Notes under the pieces: model-generated
The model's input: only the letters and a program-made list of their open reading frames with translations
Databases searched by the model: none
What the model was told of the DNA's origin: nothing
DNA from: Thalassobacillus sp043497085
GTDB taxonomy: Bacteria; Bacillota; Bacilli; Bacillales; Halobacillaceae
Assembly (NCBI GenBank): GCA_043497085.1
Contig: JBIEKI010000004.1
Direction: 5' to 3' (one strand)
DNA: 64,000 nt
Shown: positions 25,507 to 33,894 of the stretch, in pieces
How positions within the stretch are numbered: position 1 is the first letter of the stretch
Layout of the letters: each line of letters begins with the position of its first letter
Program-made: the position numbers and the translations under genes

Positions 25507-26463
25507 ATGAGTAATCTACATGATAAAAAAATTCTGTTTGTAGGCGGTAAAGGAGGGGTGGGTAAGTCTACGACATCCGCCGCTTTTGCGCTTGCGCTGG
25601 CTGATTCGGGACACAGCACATTAATTGTCTCCACTGATCCTGCTCATAATTTAGGGGATATCTTCCATAAAAAAGTCAAACACGAAAAGACGAAACTTGC
25701 TGAAAACCTCTGGGGGATCGAAGTGGATCCGGAACGGGAGTCGAAACGTTATATTGAAGGGGTGAAGGATAATCTGCAGGGTCTTGTCAAATCCCGGATG
25801 GTAGAAGAAGTGCACCGTCAAATCGATATGGCAAGTGCTTCTCCAGGTGCCGATGAAGCAGCTTTGTTTGACCGGTTGATTTCTATCATTCTGGAGGAAT
25901 CAGGAGATTTTGACAAAATCATCTTCGATACAGCTCCTACCGGCCATACGATCCGTCTCTTGACATTACCTGAATTAATGAGTGTCTGGATCGATGGCAT
26001 GCTGGAACGGAGACAGAAAATCAATGATAATTACACCCAGTTATTGAATGACGGCGAGCCGGTTGAAGACCCAATATATGAAATATTGCAGAAAAGGAAG
26101 AATAAATTCGCTGCCGTTCGGGAAATCATTTTGGACGGCAGTAAAACAGGGTTCCTGTTTGTCCTCAACCCGGAACGGCTCCCGATTTTAGAAACCGAGC
26201 AGGCCATCAAACAGTTGGATAAATACCACCTGCATGTAAGGACGCTGGTCGTCAATAAAGTGCTGCCTGAACATGCTGATGGTACTTTTTTAGCCAAGCG
26301 AAGAAAACAGGAACTGAATTACCTCAAGCAAATTGAAAAGACTTTTCCAAAGCAGAAACTGATTAAAGTGCCATTATTCGAAGAGGATGTTTCGGATATG
26401 GAAAAGCTGCAAGTATTCGCTGATTATATACAGCAAAATTTAAAGGAGGAATCGGAGTTATGA
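25507..26463 (+). CDS. ArsA/Get3 (TRC40)-family ATPase
   Basis: 318 residues, a single ATPase module. The deviant Walker A GGKGGVGKST is at 13-22, switch I STDPAHNLGDIF near 45, the family signature FDTAPTGHTIRLLTLPE near 140, and VVNKVLP acts as the base-binding region. Half-size forms dimerise like Get3. No CxxC zinc motif is visible. Partners in this unit are the thiol/selenol protein and cory-CC-star, so metalloid export energising or tail-anchored/client handling are both open. No arsenite permease is nearby. Its stop overlaps the next ATG by 4 bases. Confidence 0.92.
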   Translation: MSNLHDKKILFVGGKGGVGKSTTSAAFALALADSGHSTLIVSTDPAHNLGDIFHKKVKHEKTKLAENLWGIEVDPERESKRYIEGVKDNLQGLVKSRMVEEVHRQIDMASASPGADEAALFDRLISIILEESGDFDKIIFDTAPTGHTIRLLTLPELMSVWIDGMLERRQKINDNYTQLLNDGEPVEDPIYEILQKRKNKFAAVREIILDGSKTGFLFVLNPERLPILETEQAIKQLDKYHLHVRTLVVNKVLPEHADGTFLAKRRKQELNYLKQIEKTFPKQKLIKVPLFEEDVSDMEKLQVFADYIQQNLKEESEL

Positions 26464-27455
26464 AAGCGATCGTACACGAAGGGAAAGAAGGACTTGGTGG
26501 TTTATCTTACCGCGATATTTATGAATTGGAAACAACTCCTGGAACGGTGAAAGTGAAATTGAAGGCAGCGGGCATGAACCGCAGAGATATTGCTGTCACT
26601 TCTCGCCATAAGGCTGATCAACCGGCACTGGTTTTAGGATCTGATGGTGCTGGAGTTGTTACGGAAGTCGGAGAAGGAGTGACAAACGTCCAGGCAGGCG
26701 ATGAGGTTGTCATCAATCCCGGTTTAGGCTGGAGAGAAAACAGTGATGCACCGCCGGAAGGGTTTGAAATTATGGGCTTCCCTGATCATGGAACGTTTGG
26801 CGAATATGTTGTTGTACCAGGCGACCATGTAGAAGCTAAACCGGCCCATCTATCATGGGAAGAAGCTGGCGTTTTACCACTTGCTGCTCTGACTGCCTAC
26901 CGAGTAATTTTCACAAGGGGAAAAGTGAAAAAGGGTGACACCGTTCTGCTTCCTGGTATCGGAAGCGGTGTGCTCACGTTTGCATTGAAATTCGCTAAAG
27001 CTCTTGGAGCACGTGTGATCGTGACTTCAAGAAGTGAAGAAAAATTAGAAGCAGCTAAGAAGCTGGGAGCAGACCGTGCGATCAACACCCAGTCTGATTG
27101 GAATGAAGAGTTACAGAATGAAAAAGTGGACCTTGTAGTCGAAAGTATCGGTCGGGCTACCTTCAACAAATCTCTTGGAGTCGTCCGGAAGGGTGGTACA
27201 ATCGTTACCTTTGGTGCTACTACAGAAGATGAAGTGGAAATTGATATCCGCAAATTCTTCTATGGGCAGTACAATTTGCTAGGTTCTACCATGGGTAGCG
27301 GGGAAGAATTCAAGGAAATGTTGGAATTCATCGTTGCGAACGATATTAAACCTGAGCTCGATCGTGTATTCAAGCTGTCTCAATATAAGGAAGCATTCGA
27401 GTATCTGCGAGATACGAAAAACTTTGGAAAAATTGGTTTTACAATAGAAGGATAG
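26460..27455 (+). CDS. Zinc-type MDR alcohol dehydrogenase/quinone oxidoreductase-like (YogA-like)
   Basis: 331 residues. GroES-like domain first (GMNRRDIAVTSRH, LVLGSDGAGVVTEVG), then a Rossmann domain with LLPGIGSGVLTFALKFAKALGA. The catalytic-zinc Cys is replaced (RRDIAVT) and there is no structural-zinc Cys cluster, so this is a zinc-free medium-chain reductase using NADPH. It is translationally coupled to the ArsA-like gene (ATGA overlap). It could supply reducing power to the upstream redox proteins, an inference from position only. Confidence 0.88.
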   Translation: MKAIVHEGKEGLGGLSYRDIYELETTPGTVKVKLKAAGMNRRDIAVTSRHKADQPALVLGSDGAGVVTEVGEGVTNVQAGDEVVINPGLGWRENSDAPPEGFEIMGFPDHGTFGEYVVVPGDHVEAKPAHLSWEEAGVLPLAALTAYRVIFTRGKVKKGDTVLLPGIGSGVLTFALKFAKALGARVIVTSRSEEKLEAAKKLGADRAINTQSDWNEELQNEKVDLVVESIGRATFNKSLGVVRKGGTIVTFGATTEDEVEIDIRKFFYGQYNLLGSTMGSGEEFKEMLEFIVANDIKPELDRVFKLSQYKEAFEYLRDTKNFGKIGFTIEG

Positions 27456-27463
27456 CATGTCTC

Positions 27464-27502
27464 ACCCCGTGGTACGTTTTTAACGACATCCACGGGGTTT
27501 TT
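27464..27502 (+). terminator. Terminator closing the ArsA-like unit
   Basis: ACCCCGTGG..CCACGGGGT followed by TTTTTATT. Confidence 0.85.
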
Positions 27503-27632
27503 ATTGTCGAATCGTGTAATAATATAGGAGAAAACCGCTAACATGCCAATAATATGAAAAAAATTGTAATAATAAGAAGGAAGAATTATTTCAAATATAG
27601 AAATTAAGTACGACGTCAAAAGGAGGAGTAAT

Positions 27633-29618
27633 ATGTCTGAAGATAAAAGACCTGTCACCAAAGATGATATTTTCAACATTCAATCGGTCACCAACCCTAA
27701 ATGGTCGCCCGACGGGAAAGGGGTTGTATTCGTAAAAACCCATATCGATAAAGAGGAAGATAAATACATATCTAATTTGTTTTATTTTGATAAAACGACA
27801 GCAGAGTTGAACCAATGGACCTATGGGGAATCTAAAAATTTTCAGCCGAAATGGTCCCCTGATGGCAATAAGCTTGCGTTTTTATCAACGAGGGAAGAAA
27901 AGAGCCAGCTTTACGTGCTTCCCTTACTAGGAGGAGAAGCACAGCAAATCACCACTTGTCCGAACGGTGTCAATGATTTTGAATGGTCGCCAGATGGTAA
28001 GCGGATCGCTTTTCAGGCTCCGTTGAATGTAGACGAGGCTTTTGATGAGGAGAAGAAGGAAGAAAAAAAGGATGATAAGAAAGATAAAGTCCGAGTCATT
28101 ACAAAGATGAAATATAAAGCTGATGGTGTTGGCTTTGTTGAAGACCAGGAGCAACAAATCGGTATCGTGGATGTAACCAGCGGAGAGATTATCCAGTTAA
28201 CAGAGAAAGGCCATAGCTATGGATTGCTATCCTGGTCACCAGACGGAAAGACACTCGTTTTTTCCGGAGATGAAGCGGAAAACAGGGATTTTTCATTCAG
28301 TGCTGATTTGTTTTTATATGATGTGGAAAGTAGAGAGCGTACAACTGTTGACACAGAAAAAGGTTTTGTCTCTGATGCAAAGTGGTCACCGGATGGCAGC
28401 AAACTTGCATTCATCTTTCATGGCCTGGTTTATAAGAATGCCTCTCATCCTGATATATATATCCTGGATCGGGATAGTGGAGAAACCACTAATGTGACCG
28501 ATCAGTTGGACCTTCCTGTAGGTGACTTCACCGCAGGGGATATTCAGCAGGGGGCACAGCTGCCTGGAATCGTCTGGCTGGATGATGAATCGTTTTATTT
28601 CTCTGTAAGCGAATACGGCAATGTGGTGTTATATGAAGGGAATACGTGGGGGAAACTGAAGCGGGTTTGGAATGAAAAGCAACATATCTATGGATTTGAT
28701 GTCGATGTGAAAACAGGAGAAGTAGCTGCAGTGGTTTCCACTACGATGGACCCAGGAGAACTTTATTTATTCGATGCTGATCAACAAACAAGTAGAAAAG
28801 TGACGGATTTTAATGGGGAATGGCTTCGTAGCACAAAACTCTCTGAACCGGAGGAATTTATTTTTAGAAGTGTAGACAGCTGGGATGTCCACGGATGGGT
28901 GATGAAACCGGTCGATTTCGTTGAAGGTGAAAAATATCCATTGATATATCAGGTCCATGGTGGTCCTCATGCTATGTATGGCAATACGTTCTTCCACGAA
29001 ATGCAACTGCTTGCTGCTCAAGGCTATGTAGTAGCTTATGTCAACCCGCGTGGTTCACATAGCTATCATCAGGAATTTGTCAATGCCGTGCGGGGCGATT
29101 ATGGCGGCAATGACTATGTAGATGTCATGAATGGTCTCGACTATTTACTCGAGGCGTATGATTTTATTGATGAGGAGCGGCTTGGGTTGACAGGAGGAAG
29201 TTATGGAGGATTCATGACCAACTGGATCGTGGGTCACACGGATCGCTTTAAAGCGGCTGTGACACAACGTTGTATCTCCAATTGGATCAGCTTCTACGGT
29301 GTCAGTGACATTGGTTATTACTTCAGTGAATGGCAGATACAAGCGGATCTTCATGACTTCGAAAAGTTGTGGAAGCATTCCCCATTGGCCTATGTGGATA
29401 ATATGGAAACGCCATTATTGATCATCCATAGTGAAAACGATCTGCGTTGTCCAATTGAACAATCGGAGCAGCTTTTCATCGCTTTGAAGCGGCAGGAGAA
29501 GGATACGGAATTTGTACGTATACCAGATGCCGATCACAACTTATCACGAACAGGCAAACCCTCGCTTCGTTTGGAGCGGTTGCAGCATCTGATGAGATGG
29601 TTTGAAGAAAAGCTATAA
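27633..29618 (+). CDS. S9 family (prolyl oligopeptidase-type) peptidase, YuxL-like
   Basis: 661 residues. The first 400 form a beta-propeller with at least five WSPDG (PD40) repeats. The alpha/beta-hydrolase domain has GGSYGGFMTNW (Ser near 523), HSENDLRCP (Asp near 603) and DADHNLSRTG (His near 634). VHGGPHAMYG provides the oxyanion strand. An acidic/lysine-rich insert (EEKKEEKKDDKKDK) lies in the propeller. It is a cytosolic acylaminoacyl- or dipeptidyl-peptidase. AAAGGAGG lies before ATG 27633. Confidence 0.94.
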   Translation: MSEDKRPVTKDDIFNIQSVTNPKWSPDGKGVVFVKTHIDKEEDKYISNLFYFDKTTAELNQWTYGESKNFQPKWSPDGNKLAFLSTREEKSQLYVLPLLGGEAQQITTCPNGVNDFEWSPDGKRIAFQAPLNVDEAFDEEKKEEKKDDKKDKVRVITKMKYKADGVGFVEDQEQQIGIVDVTSGEIIQLTEKGHSYGLLSWSPDGKTLVFSGDEAENRDFSFSADLFLYDVESRERTTVDTEKGFVSDAKWSPDGSKLAFIFHGLVYKNASHPDIYILDRDSGETTNVTDQLDLPVGDFTAGDIQQGAQLPGIVWLDDESFYFSVSEYGNVVLYEGNTWGKLKRVWNEKQHIYGFDVDVKTGEVAAVVSTTMDPGELYLFDADQQTSRKVTDFNGEWLRSTKLSEPEEFIFRSVDSWDVHGWVMKPVDFVEGEKYPLIYQVHGGPHAMYGNTFFHEMQLLAAQGYVVAYVNPRGSHSYHQEFVNAVRGDYGGNDYVDVMNGLDYLLEAYDFIDEERLGLTGGSYGGFMTNWIVGHTDRFKAAVTQRCISNWISFYGVSDIGYYFSEWQIQADLHDFEKLWKHSPLAYVDNMETPLLIIHSENDLRCPIEQSEQLFIALKRQEKDTEFVRIPDADHNLSRTGKPSLRLERLQHLMRWFEEKL

Positions 29619-29961
29619 GAAATCCTAGGGCCCGGGAAACTTTCCCGGTCTCTTTTTTTAAAGCAAAAACCCTCTTTTTTAAGTAAGTAAAACATTCTAC
29701 TTGAAACTTAGTAGCAACTCCGAAAGATAACAAGAAACCATTATCAGCAACAAGCTTACAAAAAGCTATTTCATAAGTCTATCTAAACGCTTAAAAAATA
29801 GAACTTTTTTAGAGGATACACGCCGAAGCTCATAAATGAAGATTTTTTGAACAGGGAAACGCGCCTCATTCGACAGACAAACACAATTGTATTGTAAAAT
29901 AGAAGATAAATCTAGTAATTTAGGAAACATTTACTTATAAAAGAACAGGAGTGGTGTTGGA
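29619..29961. other. Gene-free stretch with a 20-nt sequence repeated at 45.45 kb
   Basis: After the terminator there is no supported gene. ACTTAGTAGCAACTCCGAAA (29706-29725) recurs in inverted orientation at 45453-45472. The last 80 bases presumably hold the padR promoter (TTGTATTGTAAAATAG), but no clear -35 was placed. Confidence 0.6.
29627..29659 (+). terminator. Terminator after the S9 peptidase
   Basis: CCGGGAAA-C-TTTCCCGG followed by TCTCTTTTTTT. Confidence 0.8.
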
Positions 29962-30342
29962 ATGTCTCACAAGAATAATCCAAAAAAGTTCGCGTTGAAT
30001 ATGAGTGCTGCTCAGTTTACTAAGTTTTATATCATGCATCTCCTACAAGTACATCCTCCGATGATCAGCGAACAATTTAAAAAAGAATTTCAAAAACTGA
30101 CAACAAACTGGATACCAGCACCCTCAACATTACTGGATACATTGCACGACATGACAGAAGAGGGATTATTGTCCAGAAGAGAAGACTATAAATCTCATGA
30201 CCGGAAGAGGCAGAAGGTATATTGGTATTCCCTCACAGATAAGGGGAAAGAAGAATTCGATGTGTTGAAAAAACGTTACCGGTTATTATTTGAAGAGCAG
30301 TTAGACATACTTAATAAAATAATGAAAGAAATTTATAAGTAA
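29962..30342 (+). CDS. PadR-family transcriptional regulator
   Basis: 126 residues with a winged helix-turn-helix. FYIMHLLQVHPPMISEQFKKEF forms the first helices, WIPAPSTLLDTLHDMTEEGLL the recognition helix, and KRQKVYWYSLTDKGKEEF the wing. A short C-terminal dimer helix follows. The usual GPSPGTLY motif of PadR appears here as APSTLLDTL. It is separated by 35 bases from the flavin oxidoreductase gene and may regulate it. AGGAGTGG precedes the ATG. Confidence 0.82.
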   Translation: MSHKNNPKKFALNMSAAQFTKFYIMHLLQVHPPMISEQFKKEFQKLTTNWIPAPSTLLDTLHDMTEEGLLSRREDYKSHDRKRQKVYWYSLTDKGKEEFDVLKKRYRLLFEEQLDILNKIMKEIYK

Positions 30343-30377
30343 CAAGTTCAAGACAAGATAAAGGGAGCGTCCGCTTT

Positions 30378-31370
30378 ATGCAACTAAGCGTTTTAGATCA
30401 GTCACCAATATCCAAAGGGAATACAGCAACCGAAACGCTGAATAATAGTTTATTGCTTGCTCAACAAGCAGAAAAGCTGGGGTATCACCGTTATTGGATG
30501 GCAGAACATCATAATACGAATGGATTGGCATGTTCTTCCCCTGAAATAATGATAACCAGAATAGGTGCTGCCACCAGCCGGATACGTATAGGCTCAGGTG
30601 GTGTCTTACTTCCGCAGTACAGCCCGCTAAAAGTAGCAGAAAACTTTAAGATGCTGGAAGCACTTTTCCCAAACCGGATAGATTTAGGGCTTGGAAGGTC
30701 ACCGGGCGGGTCACAAAAAACACGCCTGGCTCTTACAGATGGTATTAATAAAACCTTAAGTGCTTTTCCCAGGCAGGTACAGGAACTGCAGCAGTTTCTT
30801 TTTGGGGATATACCGAAAGAACACCCTTCCTTTGGTGTTAGGGCGACTCCTGATACGAACAGTAACCCGGATGTGTGGGTACTTGGTTTATCTTCCCGCG
30901 GGGCTCGGCATGCCGCTAACAACGGGACTGGTTTCACTTTTGGCCATTTCATTGACCCTGCTAATGGGGAAGAAGCGATTAATACTTACAGAACGCATTT
31001 TAAAGCTGTGTACAATAAAAGTTTTCCCCAGGTAAATGTTTGTGTGTTTGTTGTATGTGCCGACACGGATGAAGAAGCTGAACAACTGGCTCTGAGTCAG
31101 GATATGTGGCTGCTGCAAGTAGAGAAAGGGCTGGATACACGCGTACCGTCGGTAGAAGAAGTAAAGAACCATACGTTTACAATAAAAGAAATAGAAAAAA
31201 TCAGGAAAAACCGGAAACGCATGATTGTAGGTTCTCAAGCAAAAGTGAAGGAAGAATTGCTTAAACTAAAGGAGTTATATCAAACAGATGAGTTTTTGAT
31301 CATTACAAATATCTACGATTTTGATGCTAAACTCAGGTCCTATCAATTGATTGCAGATATAACATTTTGA
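30378..31370 (+). CDS. LLM-class (luciferase-like) flavin-dependent oxidoreductase
   Basis: 330 residues, an FMN-dependent monooxygenase of the MsnO8/YwcH group. LSVLDQSPISKG opens the TIM barrel, RYWMAEHHNTNGLA is the group's hallmark, and IRIGSGGVLLPQYSPLKVAENF and RIDLGLGRSPGG line the FMN site. It needs reduced flavin from a separate reductase, and the substrate is unknown. AAGGGAGC lies before ATG 30378. It is probably in one operon with the preceding PadR-type gene and the following Rieske-FAD gene (65-base gap). Confidence 0.92.
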   Translation: MQLSVLDQSPISKGNTATETLNNSLLLAQQAEKLGYHRYWMAEHHNTNGLACSSPEIMITRIGAATSRIRIGSGGVLLPQYSPLKVAENFKMLEALFPNRIDLGLGRSPGGSQKTRLALTDGINKTLSAFPRQVQELQQFLFGDIPKEHPSFGVRATPDTNSNPDVWVLGLSSRGARHAANNGTGFTFGHFIDPANGEEAINTYRTHFKAVYNKSFPQVNVCVFVVCADTDEEAEQLALSQDMWLLQVEKGLDTRVPSVEEVKNHTFTIKEIEKIRKNRKRMIVGSQAKVKEELLKLKELYQTDEFLIITNIYDFDAKLRSYQLIADITF

Positions 31371-31435
31371 AGATGCATGAAATTCCACCATATGGGTATG
31401 TACCTATATCAAGCATTAAGGAGGGCGTACCGTTC

Positions 31436-32965
31436 ATGGGTGAACATCTTATTCCAAAGCAGCCATCTTCTTTATGGAGAGAGCTGGAGATAGAGACATT
31501 TCCTGCACTTTCTGAAAATATAGCTTCTGATATCACGGTGGTAGGTTCCGGTATTGCCGGTATCACTACTGCTTACCGGCTCGTCAAGTCAGGCTATCAG
31601 GTGACGTTGATAGAAGCCGGCAGGATATTGGAAGGGACAACCGGTTATACAACAGCGAAAATTTCTGCTCAGCATGGTTTGATCTATCAGCAGCTGGAAA
31701 AAACAATTGGCCAGGAAAATGCTAAGTTATATTATCAGGCTAATCAGGCTGCTATTCAGGCGATAGAGCAAAACATCGAAGAACTTGAAATAGCATGTAA
31801 CTTTTCATACCAGGAAGCTTTTGTATACGGAGAAACAGAAAAAGCGAAGAAAATGATCGAAAAAGAAGCAGAGCTGTATGAAATACTGGATATTGACGGG
31901 GAGATGACAGACAAGGTTGATTTACCATTCCCTGTGACATCCGCTATCAGGATGAATAAACAGGCTCAGTTCCATCCTGTAAAGTATTTACTCCCTTTGA
32001 TAGAGTTTCTAAAGAAGAACCAGGCCAATATTTATGAAAATACCAGGGCAGTTGATATCGAAAAAGGAGACAAGCCAAAGGTAGTTACGAAGGACGGTCA
32101 TTCTATTACTTCCAATCATGTGGTAATTGCCTCTCATTTTCCTTTCAAGGACATGGACGGTCTTTACTTTTCCAGACTCCATGTCGAACGTTCTTATTCC
32201 CTGGCTGTTAAGACAGAGCAGCCTATCCCGGAAGGTATGTACTTGAATGTGGAAGAGCCAAAACGATCCATACGTAATGCGTTGGATACGACTGGGGAAA
32301 AGGTATTGCTTGTCGGTGGTGAAGGACATACAAGCGGGCAAAGCGAAGATACGTTTCAACATTACAAAAACCTTGCGGAATTTGCAGAAGAACATTATAC
32401 GGTCCATGATGTACCATACCGCTGGTCCTCCCAGGATATGAGCACCCTGGATATGGTGCCTTATATTGGGAAAATCACTTCTAATCAACCAAACATTTAC
32501 GTCGCCACAGGTTTTGCCAAATGGGGAATGACCCAAGGAACAATTGCTGCTGATGTTATCCATGACATGATAACCGGAAGGAAAAATCCATTTGAAGACT
32601 TATATTCTCCATCAAGATTTAAAAAGAGCAGTGGTGTGAAGAGTTTCACAAAAGAAAATGCCGATGTGGCTAAAGAGTTTGTTAAAGGAAAATTACCGAC
32701 AAAGCGTAAAAAGGATATTAAAGACCTGGAACCGGACCAGGGTGCCATTATAAAAGTTGTGGGAAAGACTGCGGGGGCCTACAAAGATGAGGACGGGAAC
32801 GTAAGCGTGGTAGATACTGCCTGCACCCACATGGGCTGTGAGCTTGCCTGGAATAATGCAGAGCGTTCCTGGGACTGCCCATGTCATGGTTCCAGGTTCA
32901 CCGTGCAGGGAGAAGTAATTGAAGGGCCGGCAACTCAACCGCTGAACAAAGTAAACGTTAAATAA
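31436..32965 (+). CDS. FAD-dependent oxidoreductase with C-terminal Rieske domain (YhfW-like)
   Basis: 509 residues, the same length as I recall for B. subtilis YhfW. A DAO-type FAD domain begins ITVVGSGIAGITTAYRL and includes GTTGYTTAKISAQHG. The C-terminal Rieske domain has CTHMGCELAWN and CPCHGSRF, binding a 2Fe-2S cluster through two Cys and two His. ATG 31436 is chosen because AAGGAGGG lies 7 bases upstream. The longer TTG frame from 31367 overlaps the previous stop and adds 23 unlike residues. It is cytoplasmic, of unknown substrate. Confidence 0.93.
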   Translation: MGEHLIPKQPSSLWRELEIETFPALSENIASDITVVGSGIAGITTAYRLVKSGYQVTLIEAGRILEGTTGYTTAKISAQHGLIYQQLEKTIGQENAKLYYQANQAAIQAIEQNIEELEIACNFSYQEAFVYGETEKAKKMIEKEAELYEILDIDGEMTDKVDLPFPVTSAIRMNKQAQFHPVKYLLPLIEFLKKNQANIYENTRAVDIEKGDKPKVVTKDGHSITSNHVVIASHFPFKDMDGLYFSRLHVERSYSLAVKTEQPIPEGMYLNVEEPKRSIRNALDTTGEKVLLVGGEGHTSGQSEDTFQHYKNLAEFAEEHYTVHDVPYRWSSQDMSTLDMVPYIGKITSNQPNIYVATGFAKWGMTQGTIAADVIHDMITGRKNPFEDLYSPSRFKKSSGVKSFTKENADVAKEFVKGKLPTKRKKDIKDLEPDQGAIIKVVGKTAGAYKDEDGNVSVVDTACTHMGCELAWNNAERSWDCPCHGSRFTVQGEVIEGPATQPLNKVNVK

Positions 32966-32990
32966 CTAAACTTACAGGAGGGTGATGATA

Positions 32991-33770
32991 ATGAAAGGTG
33001 GGTCTTCCAAAACAGCCGTAGTAACGGGTGCAGGATCCGGGATAGGAAAGGCAGCAGCCATCAGGCTGGCAAAAGAAGGTTACGCAGTCGCTTTAATGGA
33101 TTTGAAAGAAAATCGAGCAAAAGCCGTTCAAGAAGAAATTTTAGAGGATGGCGGGCAAGCACATGTGTATGATATTGATGTATCCGATGAGACCAGGGTG
33201 AAGGAAGGACTTGCCCATATAAATGAGCAATGGGGCAGCATCGATGTCGTGTTTGATAATGCTGGCATCAATGGCACTTTTGCACCGATTGAAGATATGA
33301 AGACGGAGGATTGGGAACAGACGATCCATACCAATTTAAAAAGCACGTTCCTATTTGTTAAGCATAGCATTCCCTACATGAAAGAGTCAGGGGGAAGCAT
33401 CATCATTACCAGTTCTATCAATGGAAATCGGACCTTTTCTGGTATAGGCATGTCAGCTTACAGCACATCAAAAGCAGGACAAGTAGCTTTTATGAAAATG
33501 GCTGCACTGGAACTTGCCCGCTATCATATCCGCGTGAATGCTATCTGTCCTGGTGCTATTGATACTAATATTGGCCAAAATACTGAGAAAACAAAAAGCC
33601 TGGAAAAAGTCCAAATTCCAGTGGAATATCCAGAGGGCAGCCAGCCGCTTGAACACGCACCAGGAACGCCAGAGCAGGTGGCTGATCTGGTTTACTTTTT
33701 AGCTTCCAACCAATCTAGTCATATTACAGGCACAGAGATGTATATTGATGGCGCCGAATCACTTTTATAA
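32991..33770 (+). CDS. SDR-family oxidoreductase
   Basis: 259 residues. TGAGSGIGKAAAIRL binds the dinucleotide, with acid LMDLKE after the second strand pointing to NAD. DNAGINGTFAPIEDM, the catalytic SSINGNRTF and YSTSKAGQVAFMKM (Tyr-x3-Lys) follow, then NAICPGAIDTNI. Three clustered starts exist (GTG 32982, ATG 32985, ATG 32991); ATG 32991 has the best spacing from AGGAGGG. It lies 25 bases behind the Rieske-FAD gene and is probably cotranscribed with it. Confidence 0.9.
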   Translation: MKGGSSKTAVVTGAGSGIGKAAAIRLAKEGYAVALMDLKENRAKAVQEEILEDGGQAHVYDIDVSDETRVKEGLAHINEQWGSIDVVFDNAGINGTFAPIEDMKTEDWEQTIHTNLKSTFLFVKHSIPYMKESGGSIIITSSINGNRTFSGIGMSAYSTSKAGQVAFMKMAALELARYHIRVNAICPGAIDTNIGQNTEKTKSLEKVQIPVEYPEGSQPLEHAPGTPEQVADLVYFLASNQSSHITGTEMYIDGAESLL

Positions 33771-33779
33771 TTATTCATT

Positions 33780-33809
33780 CGAGTACTCAGCATCGAGTAC
33801 TCTTTTTTT
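33780..33809 (+). terminator. Terminator after the SDR gene
   Basis: GAGTACTC-AGCATC-GAGTACTC followed by a T run. Confidence 0.85.
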
Positions 33810-33819
33810 GTCGACAAAT

Positions 33820-33845
33820 GTTTTACAACAAAATTACAAGGGTAG
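33820..33845 (+). promoter_or_regulatory. Sigma-B-type promoter of the catalase gene
   Basis: GTTTTA-N14-GGGTAG closely follows the sigma-B consensus GTTTAA-N12-15-GGGWAW. It lies 50 bases before the catalase start. Large catalases of this type are general-stress proteins in Bacillus. Confidence 0.65.
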
Positions 33846-33894
33846 AAGATTAACGGAAAGTAGTTACATACCAAAAAAAGGAGGAAATTTATAC

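Noticed and set aside
25507..26463. Classical arsenic resistance (ars) operon
   Set aside because: No ArsR, ArsB/Acr3 or ArsC nearby, and the ATPase is half-size, Get3-like; an arsenic role is not shown.
33745..33894. N-terminal extension of the catalase to 33745
   Set aside because: It would run through the previous gene's end, a terminator and the promoter; ATG 33895 has AAAGGAGG.
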